From contig NZ_LT576451.1 of assembly GCF_900086645.1 (NCBI RefSeq), positions 3,472,001 through 3,536,000 of the forward strand: a DNA stretch of 64,000 nt, given 5' to 3'. This DNA is from Curtobacterium sp. 9128. GTDB taxonomy: Bacteria; Actinomycetota; Actinomycetes; Actinomycetales; Microbacteriaceae. The position numbers and the translations under genes are program-made. Below are positions 54,035 to 62,115 of this stretch, piece after piece (the first letter of the stretch is position 1; each line of letters starts with the position of its first letter). The notes beneath the pieces are model-generated. The model was not told the origin of the DNA, did not search any database, and was given only the letters and a program-made list of their open reading frames with translations.

Positions 54035-55015
54035 ATGACGCAGGGCGGGTGGACCGAGGACGTCCTCGGCGCGCCGTACGAACGGCTCGAGCTCCCGCTC
54101 GGCGAGGACCTCGAGGGACCGGTCGTCGCGACCCTCGTCCGTCGGCGACGATCACCCGCCGACCTGCTGCACGCCCGCGGGCCGCTGCACGGGGTCGATG
54201 TGCTCTACGTCCACGGCTGGTCGGACTACTTCTTCCAGACCGAACTCGCCGAACGCATCGAGCGGCTCGGCGCCCGGTTCCATGCGCTGGACCTGCGGAA
54301 GTACGGCAGGAGCCTGCGCCCGCATCAGACACCGGGCCACATCGGGGACCTCGCCACGTACGACGAGGACATCGGCGCCGCACTCGACGCGATCGCGTCG
54401 GAGCACCGCGGAGAGCGCCGCCTGGTGCCGATGGGCCACTCGACGGGTGGACTCACGCTCTCGCTGTGGGCGGCACGGCACGCGGAGCTCGTGTCCGGGT
54501 TGATCCTCAACAGCCCGTGGCTCGAGTTCCAGGCCGACTCCGCCGTGCGGGCGTTCATCGCACCGCTGGTCAAGCTCGGCGCCCGGCGGAACCCACTCGC
54601 GCCGCTGCCCGCCGTCGACCCCGGGTTCTACACGCGGACCGTCTCGGCGTCCGGCGAGGGGAACTGGACGTACGACCAGCGGTGGCGGCCGGAGCGGGGG
54701 TTCGCGCTGCACCCGGGATGGCTCGACGCCGTCTTCGAGGGGCAGGCCACCGTCGAGCGAGGCCTCGGCCTCGAGGTCCCTGCCCTCGTGATGCTCAGCG
54801 ACAAGAGCATGCTGCAGCCACGGTGGGACGACGGCATGGCGCACGCGGACGTCGCGCTGAACGTCGACGTCGTGGCACGGCGGGCGCTCTCCCTCGGCGA
54901 GGAGGTGACCGTGCGGCGGCTCCGCGGAGCGTTGCACGACGTCGTGCTGTCCGCGGAGCCGGTCCGCGAGCGCGCCTACGACACGATCGGGCGGTGGGCC
55001 GCGACGCTCGGGTGA
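54035..55015 (+). CDS. Alpha/beta hydrolase (serine lipase/lysophospholipase-like)
   Basis: 326 residues, cytoplasmic. Oxyanion HGW at 60-62, nucleophile Ser136 in GHSTGG, catalytic His probably in GALHDVVLS near 303. Resembles the Hydrolase_4 (monoacylglycerol lipase) group. GAGGG adjoins the ATG. Monocistronic, convergent with the beta-lactamase gene. Substrate unknown. Confidence 0.85.
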   Translation: MTQGGWTEDVLGAPYERLELPLGEDLEGPVVATLVRRRRSPADLLHARGPLHGVDVLYVHGWSDYFFQTELAERIERLGARFHALDLRKYGRSLRPHQTPGHIGDLATYDEDIGAALDAIASEHRGERRLVPMGHSTGGLTLSLWAARHAELVSGLILNSPWLEFQADSAVRAFIAPLVKLGARRNPLAPLPAVDPGFYTRTVSASGEGNWTYDQRWRPERGFALHPGWLDAVFEGQATVERGLGLEVPALVMLSDKSMLQPRWDDGMAHADVALNVDVVARRALSLGEEVTVRRLRGALHDVVLSAEPVRERAYDTIGRWAATLG

Positions 55016-55046
55016 GCGTCGGCACAGCGCCCGCGCCGGTCGCTCG

Positions 55047-55946
55047 TCACCGCAGAGCGGCGACCGCCTGCTTCGTCGCCGCGGCGACCAGTGGGTCGTC
55101 GGCCTTCGCGTCCGACCGGTCTGTTGCCGTCATCACCACGACGACGATCGGTGCACGGCCGGTCGGGTAGACCACCGCGATGTCGTTCCGGACGCCGTAC
55201 TCCCCCGTGCCGGTCTTGTCGGCGACCGGCCACGCGGGGTCGACCCCGGCGCGGACCGTGCCCGCCCCGGTGGTGTTGTCGAGCATCGTGTCGCGGAGGA
55301 GGGTCCGGTCGGTGGTGTCGAGCGTCTTCCCGAGCAGGACCTGCCGCAGGTCGGACGCGAACTGCGCCGGGGTCGTGGTGTCGCGGTCGTCGCCGGGGGT
55401 CGCCTCGTTCAGGTCCGGCTCGACGCGGTCGACGTTCGTGGTGCGGTCGCCGATGCCGCGGAGGTACCGCTCGACGGCATCAGGGCCGCCGACCCGTTCG
55501 ACGAGCAGGTTCGCCGCGGTGTTGTCGCTGAACCGCATCGCGGCGTCGATCAGCTCGCGGACGGTCATGCCGGTGTCCACGAACCGGCTGGTGATCGGGG
55601 CGTACTCGAGCAGGTCGCTGCGGTCGTAGTGCACGATCGTGTCGAGGTCGGCGTCCGAGTCGTGGGCGAGCACCGCCGCGACGATGAACGTCTTGTTGGT
55701 CGACGCGAACGGGAAGCGTTCGTCCGACCGGTACGACACGCGGTGCCCGGACGCCGTGTCGATCGCGGTGACGCCGAGTCGGGCGTCGTGCTGGTGCTCG
55801 AGCGCCGCGAACGCGCGGTCGGTGGAGTGTGTGGAGACCGACGCGGGCGCGGAGGCGGCGGGCGCCGGTGACGCACTGCACCCGGTGAGCGCGATGGCCG
55901 TCGCGAGGACGATCGCTCCGACGGCGGTGCTGTTCCTGGTTCGCAT
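55047..55946 (-). CDS. bla: Class A beta-lactamase (lipoprotein)
   Basis: 299 residues. Signal peptide with lipobox LTGC (Cys23), so membrane-anchored. All class A motifs are present: Ser82-Thr-Asn-Lys85 (S70xxK), Ser140-Asp-Asn142, Glu176xxLeu-Asn180 (Glu166/Asn170 of the omega loop) and Lys244-Thr-Gly246. Divergent from a LysR gene with a palindrome in the 87-base gap, an ampC-ampR-like arrangement that suggests inducibility. Hydrolysis spectrum not predictable. Confidence 0.93.
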   Translation of the reverse strand: MRTRNSTAVGAIVLATAIALTGCSASPAPAASAPASVSTHSTDRAFAALEHQHDARLGVTAIDTASGHRVSYRSDERFPFASTNKTFIVAAVLAHDSDADLDTIVHYDRSDLLEYAPITSRFVDTGMTVRELIDAAMRFSDNTAANLLVERVGGPDAVERYLRGIGDRTTNVDRVEPDLNEATPGDDRDTTTPAQFASDLRQVLLGKTLDTTDRTLLRDTMLDNTTGAGTVRAGVDPAWPVADKTGTGEYGVRNDIAVVYPTGRAPIVVVVMTATDRSDAKADDPLVAAATKQAVAALR

Positions 55947-55999
55947 GTCCCCAGCATCGTGCCCCGGTCCCATGCCGTCGAAGACCGAACGGCGCCGAT

Positions 56000-56018
56000 C
56001 CATGCCACATCGGCATGG
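56000..56018. promoter_or_regulatory. Candidate LysR operator between bla and its regulator
   Basis: CCATGCC and GGCATGG arms separated by 5 bases, fitting a T-N11-A LysR box. TAGGGT (56021-56026) lies 7 bases before the LysR ATG, suggesting a leaderless, autoregulated transcript. Confidence 0.7.
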
Positions 56019-56033
56019 ATTAGGGTGCACGGC

Positions 56034-56921
56034 ATGGACCTCGTCGCCGCCTGCCGCGTGCTCGTCGAGGTGGAGGAACGCGGTGGCGTCACCCGCGCGG
56101 CCGCGGCGCTCGACATCGCGCAGTCGGTCGCGAGCCGCCGCATCGACGCCCTCGAACGACACCTCGGCGGCCCCCTGCTCGAACGGAGCTCCAGGAGCGC
56201 GGTGCTGACCCCGTTCGGCAAGGACCTCGTGCCGTCCGCCCGCCGGCTCGTCCGACTCGCGGACGAACTCGAGCTCGACGCCGACCGCGCCCGGCTCCGA
56301 CCGGTGTCGATCGCCGTGCCGGAGACCTGCACGACCAGGGACCTCGCGGTCGCCGAAGCCACGGCGCGAGGGGCCGGCGTGCGGCTCGACCTGCGTCGGG
56401 AACCGCCGGCACGCCGGGCCGAGCTCGCGGCTGCGAGGACGGTGCGGGTCTCGATCGTCGCCGTCCCGGCCGCCGGCGCACGGTGGCGGGTCCCGCTCGG
56501 CGCAGCCGGCCGACGCCACAACGACCGCCCGCTCCGGCTGGAGGGGCTGCGCACCCGTCGCACGATCCGCCGGCACGACGACGACCACGGGAGTCGCCTC
56601 CGCATCGGACCGGAGGACGACGTCCCCCACGTCCGCGACGTCCTCGACCGTGCGGCGGAAGCCGCTGGGCTCCTGCCGTCCCAGCTGCCGACGGACGCGA
56701 CGACGACGTCCTCGCTCGCCGCGGTCCTCGCCGACGGGGACCTGCTGCTGTGCTCGGAGGCGGAGTCCGTGGCGTACGGGTTGCACTGGCGACCGTTCGT
56801 CGGGACGCAGCTCGCACGCGGGTACGCCGTCCTCGCGGAGAGCGAGCACGACGCCGACGCGGTGCAGCGGGCGGTCGCCGACGAGCTGGCCGTCGCGCTG
56901 GGGGTGCCCGATGTCGGATGA
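56034..56921 (+). CDS. LysR-family regulator, AmpR-like by position
   Basis: 295 residues. LysR helix-turn-helix (CRVLVEVEERGGVTRAAAALDIAQSVASRRIDALE) then a diverged effector domain rich in Arg. Divergent from the class A beta-lactamase and overlapping the following serine hydrolase by 11 bases. Regulation of both lactamase-fold genes is the natural reading, but unproven. Confidence 0.85.
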   Translation: MDLVAACRVLVEVEERGGVTRAAAALDIAQSVASRRIDALERHLGGPLLERSSRSAVLTPFGKDLVPSARRLVRLADELELDADRARLRPVSIAVPETCTTRDLAVAEATARGAGVRLDLRREPPARRAELAAARTVRVSIVAVPAAGARWRVPLGAAGRRHNDRPLRLEGLRTRRTIRRHDDDHGSRLRIGPEDDVPHVRDVLDRAAEAAGLLPSQLPTDATTTSSLAAVLADGDLLLCSEAESVAYGLHWRPFVGTQLARGYAVLAESEHDADAVQRAVADELAVALGVPDVG

Positions 56922-57813
56922 ACGGTTCCTCGCCGGGGTCCGTGACGAGCTCCGGGCGGCGGGTCTCCGCGCGTCGATCCTCGTCCGCGACCTCGACACC
57001 GGTCACGAGATCGCGCTCGACGCGGACGTGCCCCTCCCCGCGGCCTCGCTGACGAAGCTGCCGATCGCCCTCGCCGTGCTGGACCGCGTCGGGGACGGCC
57101 GGATCGATGGCGCGCAGACGGTGACCGTCCCCGCCGGGAACCCGACCGAGGGGACACCGGGCACCGGACGCTTCCGGCACGCGGCCGTGATCGCCGTCGA
57201 CGACCTCGTGTCTCTCGCGCTGACGATCAGCGACAACGGCGCGGCAGACGCCCTGCTCGAGCTCGTCCCGCCCGCCGACGTGACGACGGACCTCGCCGCG
57301 CTGCACCTCACCGGCATCGCCGTCCGCCACCCGTTCCGCGACCTGTCCGACACCCCGCTCGAACGGTTCGCGCCCGACGAGGCACACCTAGCCCACACGC
57401 TCGCCATCCGCGGGTCGACACCGGCGCACGGGCACCCCGTCCGGCAGCTCGACGTCGCGCGGACCAACACCGGCACGGCACGCGCGTGGGTCGACCTGCT
57501 CGCCGCGATCTGGGACGAACGGGGCATCCGGCCCGCCGTCGCGTACCGGCTCCGCGAGCACCTGCACGGCAACGTCATCCGGCACCGACTCTCCCCCGAC
57601 TTCGCGTCGGACGCTTCGACGTGGGCGTCGAAGACGGGGACGCTCCTGAACCTCCGGCACGAGATCGGCGTGGTCGAGCACGCCGACGGCTCCCGGTTCG
57701 CCGTCGCGGCGCTGAGTGCGTCCGAGGTGGCCGCTGGCACCCAGCCGGCTGCCGAAGCCGCCCTGGGCGCGGCAGCCCGCGAGCTGCACGACCGGCTCCG
57801 CGACCCGCGGTGA
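56911..57813 (+). CDS. Cytoplasmic beta-lactamase-fold serine hydrolase
   Basis: 300 residues, Beta-lactamase2-like. Ser46-Leu-Thr-Lys49, Ser107-Asp-Asn109 and Lys241-Thr-Gly243 keep the transpeptidase triad motifs. There is no signal peptide and no ExxLN omega-loop glutamate, so true beta-lactam hydrolysis is doubtful; a peptidase or esterase role is possible. Translationally coupled to the LysR gene. Confidence 0.82.
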   Translation: MSDERFLAGVRDELRAAGLRASILVRDLDTGHEIALDADVPLPAASLTKLPIALAVLDRVGDGRIDGAQTVTVPAGNPTEGTPGTGRFRHAAVIAVDDLVSLALTISDNGAADALLELVPPADVTTDLAALHLTGIAVRHPFRDLSDTPLERFAPDEAHLAHTLAIRGSTPAHGHPVRQLDVARTNTGTARAWVDLLAAIWDERGIRPAVAYRLREHLHGNVIRHRLSPDFASDASTWASKTGTLLNLRHEIGVVEHADGSRFAVAALSASEVAAGTQPAAEAALGAAARELHDRLRDPR

Positions 57814-57842
57814 GGGCCGACGCCGCTCAGGCTGTCAGAGGC

Positions 57843-58217
57843 TCAGGCGGTCGGGCGGGAGAACAGGTTCACGAGGTTGCCGTCGGGGTCCCGGAACAGC
57901 GTCGACCGGTTGCCCCACGGCATCGTCGTCGGCGGCAGCACCACGTCGTCGAGGTCTTCCCGCAGCGCGTCGAACGCGGCGTCGACGTCGTCCACCAGGA
58001 ACTCGACGACCACGCTGCCGTTCGACTGCGCGATCGGCGCGTCGCTCGCCAGCATCGCGACGGTCGCCGGGGACGCCAACGCGAGGACCAGGCCGCCGGT
58101 GACGATCTCCGCGAACACCGGAGCCGGGCGGTTCGCGGTCGTCCCCGTGACGCGCTCGTAGAACGCGGTCATGCGGTCGAGGTCGTCGGTGATGATGCGG
58201 ATGGATGCGAACTGCAT
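57843..58217 (-). CDS. VOC-family (glyoxalase/bleomycin-resistance fold) protein
   Basis: 124 residues: MQFASIRIITDDLDRMTAFYERV at the start and FRDPDGNLVNLFSRP at the end are the classic VOC repeats. GGAGAGG precedes the ATG. Follows the WYL-regulator gene on the same strand after 105 bases. Function within VOC not assignable. Confidence 0.85.
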   Translation of the reverse strand: MQFASIRIITDDLDRMTAFYERVTGTTANRPAPVFAEIVTGGLVLALASPATVAMLASDAPIAQSNGSVVVEFLVDDVDAAFDALREDLDDVVLPPTTMPWGNRSTLFRDPDGNLVNLFSRPTA

Positions 58218-58286
58218 GGTGGCCTCTCCGTCGGCCGCGGTGACCGACGTCCCGAGCATGCTCCACCGTGGCGACACCGTCATGTC

Positions 58287-58331
58287 GGTGTTTCAGGAAC
58301 CGGTTTTTCAGGAACCGGTGCTTCAGGAGCC
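58287..58331. repeat. Three tandem 15-bp units overlapping the WYL-gene stop
   Basis: GGTGTTTCAGGAACC, GGTTTTTCAGGAACC and GGTGCTTCAGGAGCC are contiguous. The third supplies the last codons and TGA stop of the minus-strand regulator gene. Confidence 0.75.
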
Positions 58332-59027
58332 CGGACGACCGAGCACCGGCCGGAGCACCCCGTGCGGGATGTCGAGCTCCTCGACCGCGATCGTCCGGGC
58401 CGGCGAGCGCTCCCCGGTCTCCTCGACGTGCAGCACTCGATCGCCGCGGAACACCCGGACGCCCTCGCGCAGGCGGCACCACGCGACGAGGTACCAGTCC
58501 TCGCCCTTGCCGATGTACCCGAGGGGCTCGACGAGGCGTTCGGACGCGGCCCCGTGTGCGTCCCGGTAGGTCATCCGCAGCACGCGCCCGTCGGTGAGTG
58601 CGTGCGCGAGCCCCGTCGGCGGTGCGGCACGGTACCCCGATTCCAACAGGTGCACCCTGCTCGCGAGCCGCGCCGTCCGTGCAGCGTCGTCCTCCGTCAG
58701 GACCGCCGTCACCTTGCGTGCGGCAGAGGCCGCCGCATCCCGGAACGGACTCCCCGCGAGCGCGCCGAGCCCGATCGACACGGCGAGTGCCTCGTCCACC
58801 GTGAGTCCGAGCGGCGGCAGCGTCGCGCGAGCGTCGATCGTGTAACCGCCGGTCCGCCCGGCGTCCGCCCAGATCGGGACGCCCGACTCCTGCAGTGCGC
58901 GGAGGTCCCGCTCGACCGTCCGCGTGCTGACACCGAACCGCTCCGCCAGCCGTGTCGCACTCCGACGGGCCGGCGCCGCGGCGCGGAGCTCCTCGACCAA
59001 CGCGTACAGGCGGTCCGTCCGATTCAC
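58323..59027 (-). CDS. HTH-WYL transcriptional regulator (YafY/DeoR-type)
   Basis: 234 residues. N-terminal HTH_11 (RRSATRLAERFGVSTRTVERDLRALQESGVPIWAD) then a WYL domain (LRMTYRDAHGAASERLVEPLGYIGKGEDWYLVAWCRLREGVRVFRGDRV). GTG start 6 bases after TATGGT, no Shine-Dalgarno sequence: leaderless. Divergent from the nucleotidyltransferase-fold gene; probably regulates the downstream VOC gene. Confidence 0.9.
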   Translation of the reverse strand: MNRTDRLYALVEELRAAAPARRSATRLAERFGVSTRTVERDLRALQESGVPIWADAGRTGGYTIDARATLPPLGLTVDEALAVSIGLGALAGSPFRDAAASAARKVTAVLTEDDAARTARLASRVHLLESGYRAAPPTGLAHALTDGRVLRMTYRDAHGAASERLVEPLGYIGKGEDWYLVAWCRLREGVRVFRGDRVLHVEETGERSPARTIAVEELDIPHGVLRPVLGRPGS

Positions 59028-59066
59028 ACCAGGACCATACGGCAGTACGGCGGCTAGCCTCGCGGC

Positions 59067-59648
59067 ATGGGTCTCTCCGTCAGCGTCGACGACCGGATCC
59101 GCGCCCTCACGACTGCTCTGGCCGACGCGGTCCCGGGGAGCGTCGTGACACTCCGTGGATCGCGGGCAGCGGGCACCGAGGACGAGTTCAGTGACATCGA
59201 CCTCCGGTGGGGCGTCGGCACGATCGGCGACCGCGCGCTCGAGTCCCTGCCGTCGGCGCTCGGCACGATCGGCACGGTGGAGTCACTGCGCCTCGATCCG
59301 GACGAGGAACGAGACCGGCGACTCGTCTTCGTCCGGTTCACCGACTGGTCGCTCTTCGAGCGCGTCGACCTCGAGGTGGCCGGCGGGTTCGGCGACCGGG
59401 CTCCGTCGTGGGTCCGCCCGTGGTCGCCGGCCGAGAGCGCACTCATGAACGCGGTTGCCGCGGTCAAGGCGGTCGGCCGCGGACGCGGCGACGTCGACGG
59501 ACTCCTGGCACGAGGAGCGGCGCGACTCGGCGCCGCTCCCCTGACGGGATCATTGGCGGAGCGGATCGACGCAGTCGTCGATGCTGCGGTCCGCGCCGAC
59601 CCGGCGCAGCGGGCACTGGCGGCCAGGGTCCGCGCGCTCGTCACGTGA
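59067..59648 (+). CDS. Nucleotidyltransferase-fold protein
   Basis: 193 residues. Pol-beta-like motif GSRAAGTEDEFSDIDLRW with Gly31-Ser32 and Asp43/Asp45 as metal ligands. Helical C-terminus. Resembles minimal or aminoglycoside-type nucleotidyltransferases; substrate unknown. TAGCCT (59055-59060) is 6 bases before the ATG: leaderless and divergent from the WYL gene. Confidence 0.75.
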   Translation: MGLSVSVDDRIRALTTALADAVPGSVVTLRGSRAAGTEDEFSDIDLRWGVGTIGDRALESLPSALGTIGTVESLRLDPDEERDRRLVFVRFTDWSLFERVDLEVAGGFGDRAPSWVRPWSPAESALMNAVAAVKAVGRGRGDVDGLLARGAARLGAAPLTGSLAERIDAVVDAAVRADPAQRALAARVRALVT

Positions 59649-59655
59649 TCCGTGC

Positions 59656-59699
59656 CGGACGGGAGGCTCGTGGCGACGCCGCCACGAGCCTCCCGTCCG
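59656..59699. terminator. 20-bp-stem hairpin of the GGAC-N-GGAGGC family
   Basis: CGGACGGGAGGCTCGTGGCG and its exact reverse complement around a 4-base loop, 7 bases after the nucleotidyltransferase-fold gene, between convergent genes. Confidence 0.82.
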
Positions 59700-59710
59700 C
59701 CGTCGCACCC

Positions 59711-59768
59711 CGTCGCGGACGTCGCGCCCCGCGGCGACGGGGCGCGACGTTCGCGCAGGGGCGCGACC
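59711..59768. repeat. Intergenic copy of the repeat found in the araB tail
   Basis: Contains an 11-bp perfect hairpin GTCGCGCCCCG / CGGGGCGCGAC and matches 16311-16366 over most of its length. Confidence 0.65.
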
Positions 59769-59774
59769 CGCGCG

Positions 59775-61256
59775 CTACGCGCGCGACAAGCGCTCCACCG
59801 TGGCGTGTGCGCCGTCGGCGATCAGTCCGTCGAGGGCGTCGCGGTAGGCCGCGACGAAGCGCTCGTCGTCGACGAGGTCGCCGAAGACCTGCCGGTTCGC
59901 GACGAAGGCGAGCCGGTCGTCCCGCTGCGTCATGGCGATCCGGTTGAGGGTCTCCGCGAGCCGGTCGACGATCTGGATCGGCTCGCCGGACTCGTCGGTT
60001 CCCTCGTCGTACCTCGCCCACGACGCGACGATGCCGGCGGACAGCGTGACCGGGCCGCCGGACGCGAGGTTGTCGCGGACGACGGGCAGCAGCCACTTCG
60101 GGATGCGGTCGCTCGACTCGGCGCAGAGGCGCGCGAGGGTGTCCCGTACCTCGGGGTTCTGGAAGCGTTCGATCAGCGTCGACTTGTAGTCCTCGAGGTC
60201 GATGCCGGGCACGGGCTGCAGCGTCGGGGTCGCTTCCTCGTCCATGTAGCGGCGCAGGAACGTCGCGATGGCGGGGTCCTGCGTCGCCTCGTGCGCGTAG
60301 CGGTACCCGGAGAGGTACCCGAAGTAGCAGAGGCCCTGGTGCGACGCGTTGAGGAGCCGGAGCTTCATGAGTTCGTACGGCTCGACGTCCTCGACGATCT
60401 GCACGTCGGCGTCCTGGTACGGCGGTCGACCAGCCGGGTGGTCGTCCTCGAGCACCCACTGGAAGAACGGCTCGGCGACGACGGGCCAGGCGTCCTCGAT
60501 CCCCAGGTCGTCGCGCACCATCGCCCGGTCGTCGTCGGTCGTCACGGGCGTGATCCGGTCAACCATCGAGTTCGGGAACGACACGTGCTCGTCCATCCAG
60601 TCCGCGAACGCCGGGTCCTGCAGGCGGGCGTAGGCGGTGAACATGTCCCGGGCGACGTGCCCGTTGCCCTGGATGTTGTCGCACGACATGACGGTGAACG
60701 GCTGCTCGCCACGATCGCGCCTGCGGCGGAGCGCCTCGACGACGAGGCCGAAGACGGTGTGCGGCGGCTGGTCCCCGCGGAGGTCGGCGACGACGCCCGG
60801 TTCGTCGGCGACGAACTCCCCCGTGACGTGGTCGAAGTTGTAGCCGCCCTCGGTGATGGTGAGGCTGACGATCTTCGTCTCCGGGTTCGCCATCTTCTCG
60901 ACGACGGCGTCCGGGTCGTCCACGGCGAGCATGTAGTCGACGATGCTGCCGATCACGCGGGTCTCGAGCGAGCCGTCCGGGTGCTTGAGGACCAGTGTGT
61001 ACAGGCCGCCCTGGTCGGCCATCGCGGTGGCCATCCTGCGATCCTGCTCGAGGACCCCGACGCCGCAGATGCCGTACTCGCGGGCCTCCCCCTGCTGCAG
61101 CAGCCGGTCGATCACCATCGCCTGGTGCGCGCGGTGGAAGCCGCCGACGCCGAAGTGGACGATGCCGGCGGTGATCCCGGAACGGTCGTAGGTGGGGACG
61201 GCGATCCCGCTCGCCGCGATCTCGTCGAGGGTCTCCGGGGACAGGCGGACGGACAT
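59775..61256 (-). CDS. Mannitol-dehydrogenase-family polyol dehydrogenase
   Basis: 493 residues. Long-chain polyol dehydrogenase: GIVHFGVGGFHRAHQA nucleotide motif at 31-46, SCDNIQGNG at 191-199 and catalytic Lys298, Asn303, His306 in KLRLLNASH (Lys295/Asn300/His303 in Pseudomonas mannitol 2-dehydrogenase). Oxidises mannitol to fructose, or arabinitol to xylulose, with NAD. AAGGAG precedes the ATG. Divergent from a TetR gene. Together with the alditol oxidase it suggests polyol use. Confidence 0.92.
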   Translation of the reverse strand: MSVRLSPETLDEIAASGIAVPTYDRSGITAGIVHFGVGGFHRAHQAMVIDRLLQQGEAREYGICGVGVLEQDRRMATAMADQGGLYTLVLKHPDGSLETRVIGSIVDYMLAVDDPDAVVEKMANPETKIVSLTITEGGYNFDHVTGEFVADEPGVVADLRGDQPPHTVFGLVVEALRRRRDRGEQPFTVMSCDNIQGNGHVARDMFTAYARLQDPAFADWMDEHVSFPNSMVDRITPVTTDDDRAMVRDDLGIEDAWPVVAEPFFQWVLEDDHPAGRPPYQDADVQIVEDVEPYELMKLRLLNASHQGLCYFGYLSGYRYAHEATQDPAIATFLRRYMDEEATPTLQPVPGIDLEDYKSTLIERFQNPEVRDTLARLCAESSDRIPKWLLPVVRDNLASGGPVTLSAGIVASWARYDEGTDESGEPIQIVDRLAETLNRIAMTQRDDRLAFVANRQVFGDLVDDERFVAAYRDALDGLIADGAHATVERLSRA

Positions 61257-61368
61257 CGGTACTCCTTCGTACGGCGGTCGGGGCAACCGCCAGTCAACCA
61301 CGAGCACACGTGTGCAGAACACCTGTTCCGCACGGGGTACGTGTCTGAAGATCCACTCCACATTGGTG

Positions 61369-61395
61369 CACTCAGTGCATCGATGCACTTAGTGT
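61369..61395. promoter_or_regulatory. TetR operator overlapping a leaderless promoter
   Basis: CACTCAGTGCATCGATGC plus its mirror form a 26-base near-perfect palindrome (61369-61394; one mismatched pair); the 16-base core AGTGCATCGATGCACT is perfect. TAGTGT (61390-61395) within it is 7 bases before the TetR GTG start. Confidence 0.82.
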
Positions 61396-61402
61396 CTTCG
61401 AT

Positions 61403-62041
61403 GTGACCCTCTCGATCGACCGTCGTGCCGCCCTCAAGGCGAAGCACCGCGCGGCGATCCTCCAGGCCGCTCGCGACCTCGTCGAGGAACGTGGCGATCG
61501 CGACTTCAGCGTCGACGACCTCGCCACCCGTGCGGACATCGCCCGCCGCACGGTCTTCAACCACTTCGGGTCCCTCGACGAGGTCCTGTTGGCGGTCTGC
61601 GAGCAGGAACTCTCGGTGATCATCGACCGGTTCCTGAGCGACGTCGCGAACACCCCGGTCGGCGACGGCAGCCGGGCGTCGATGTTCGACGAGCTCGAGT
61701 CAGCCGCACGCGGGGCGGACATCGCACCGGCGATCGCGAGCATGTACCGGATCCTCGGCGATCCCGAGAAGGAGAACCAGAAGGCCGCCGTGCTCATCCA
61801 GACGGCGTTCACCAGGGTCACCGAGCGCCTCCGGATCGAGGTCGCCCGCCGCTACCCCGGCGCCGACGAGCTCGACGCGTGGCTGCTCGTCGAGTCCCTG
61901 ATGAGCGGGATCGTCGTCATCGCCGAACACTGGCTGCGAACGACCGGCCCGCGCCTCGACCAGGAAGCGCTCGACGACTGGGACGCCCTGCTCGGCAGGC
62001 TCGTGCACAGCGTCCGCAGCGGGTACATGCCCGCGCACTGA
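61403..62041 (+). CDS. TetR-family transcriptional regulator
   Basis: 212 residues. HTH: ILQAARDLVEERGDRDFSVDDLATRADIARRTVFNHFGS. GTG start (VTLSID) with no Shine-Dalgarno sequence. Located 74 bases upstream of an MMPL transporter on the same strand and divergent from the polyol dehydrogenase. Likely an autorepressor controlling the MMPL gene, possibly also the dehydrogenase. Confidence 0.9.
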   Translation: MTLSIDRRAALKAKHRAAILQAARDLVEERGDRDFSVDDLATRADIARRTVFNHFGSLDEVLLAVCEQELSVIIDRFLSDVANTPVGDGSRASMFDELESAARGADIAPAIASMYRILGDPEKENQKAAVLIQTAFTRVTERLRIEVARRYPGADELDAWLLVESLMSGIVVIAEHWLRTTGPRLDQEALDDWDALLGRLVHSVRSGYMPAH

Positions 62042-62115
62042 GACTGCACATCCAGGGGTCCACCGGCGTGCCCCGCCCAACCAGCACCACCACAACGAAA
62101 GGAACGGGGCACCGC

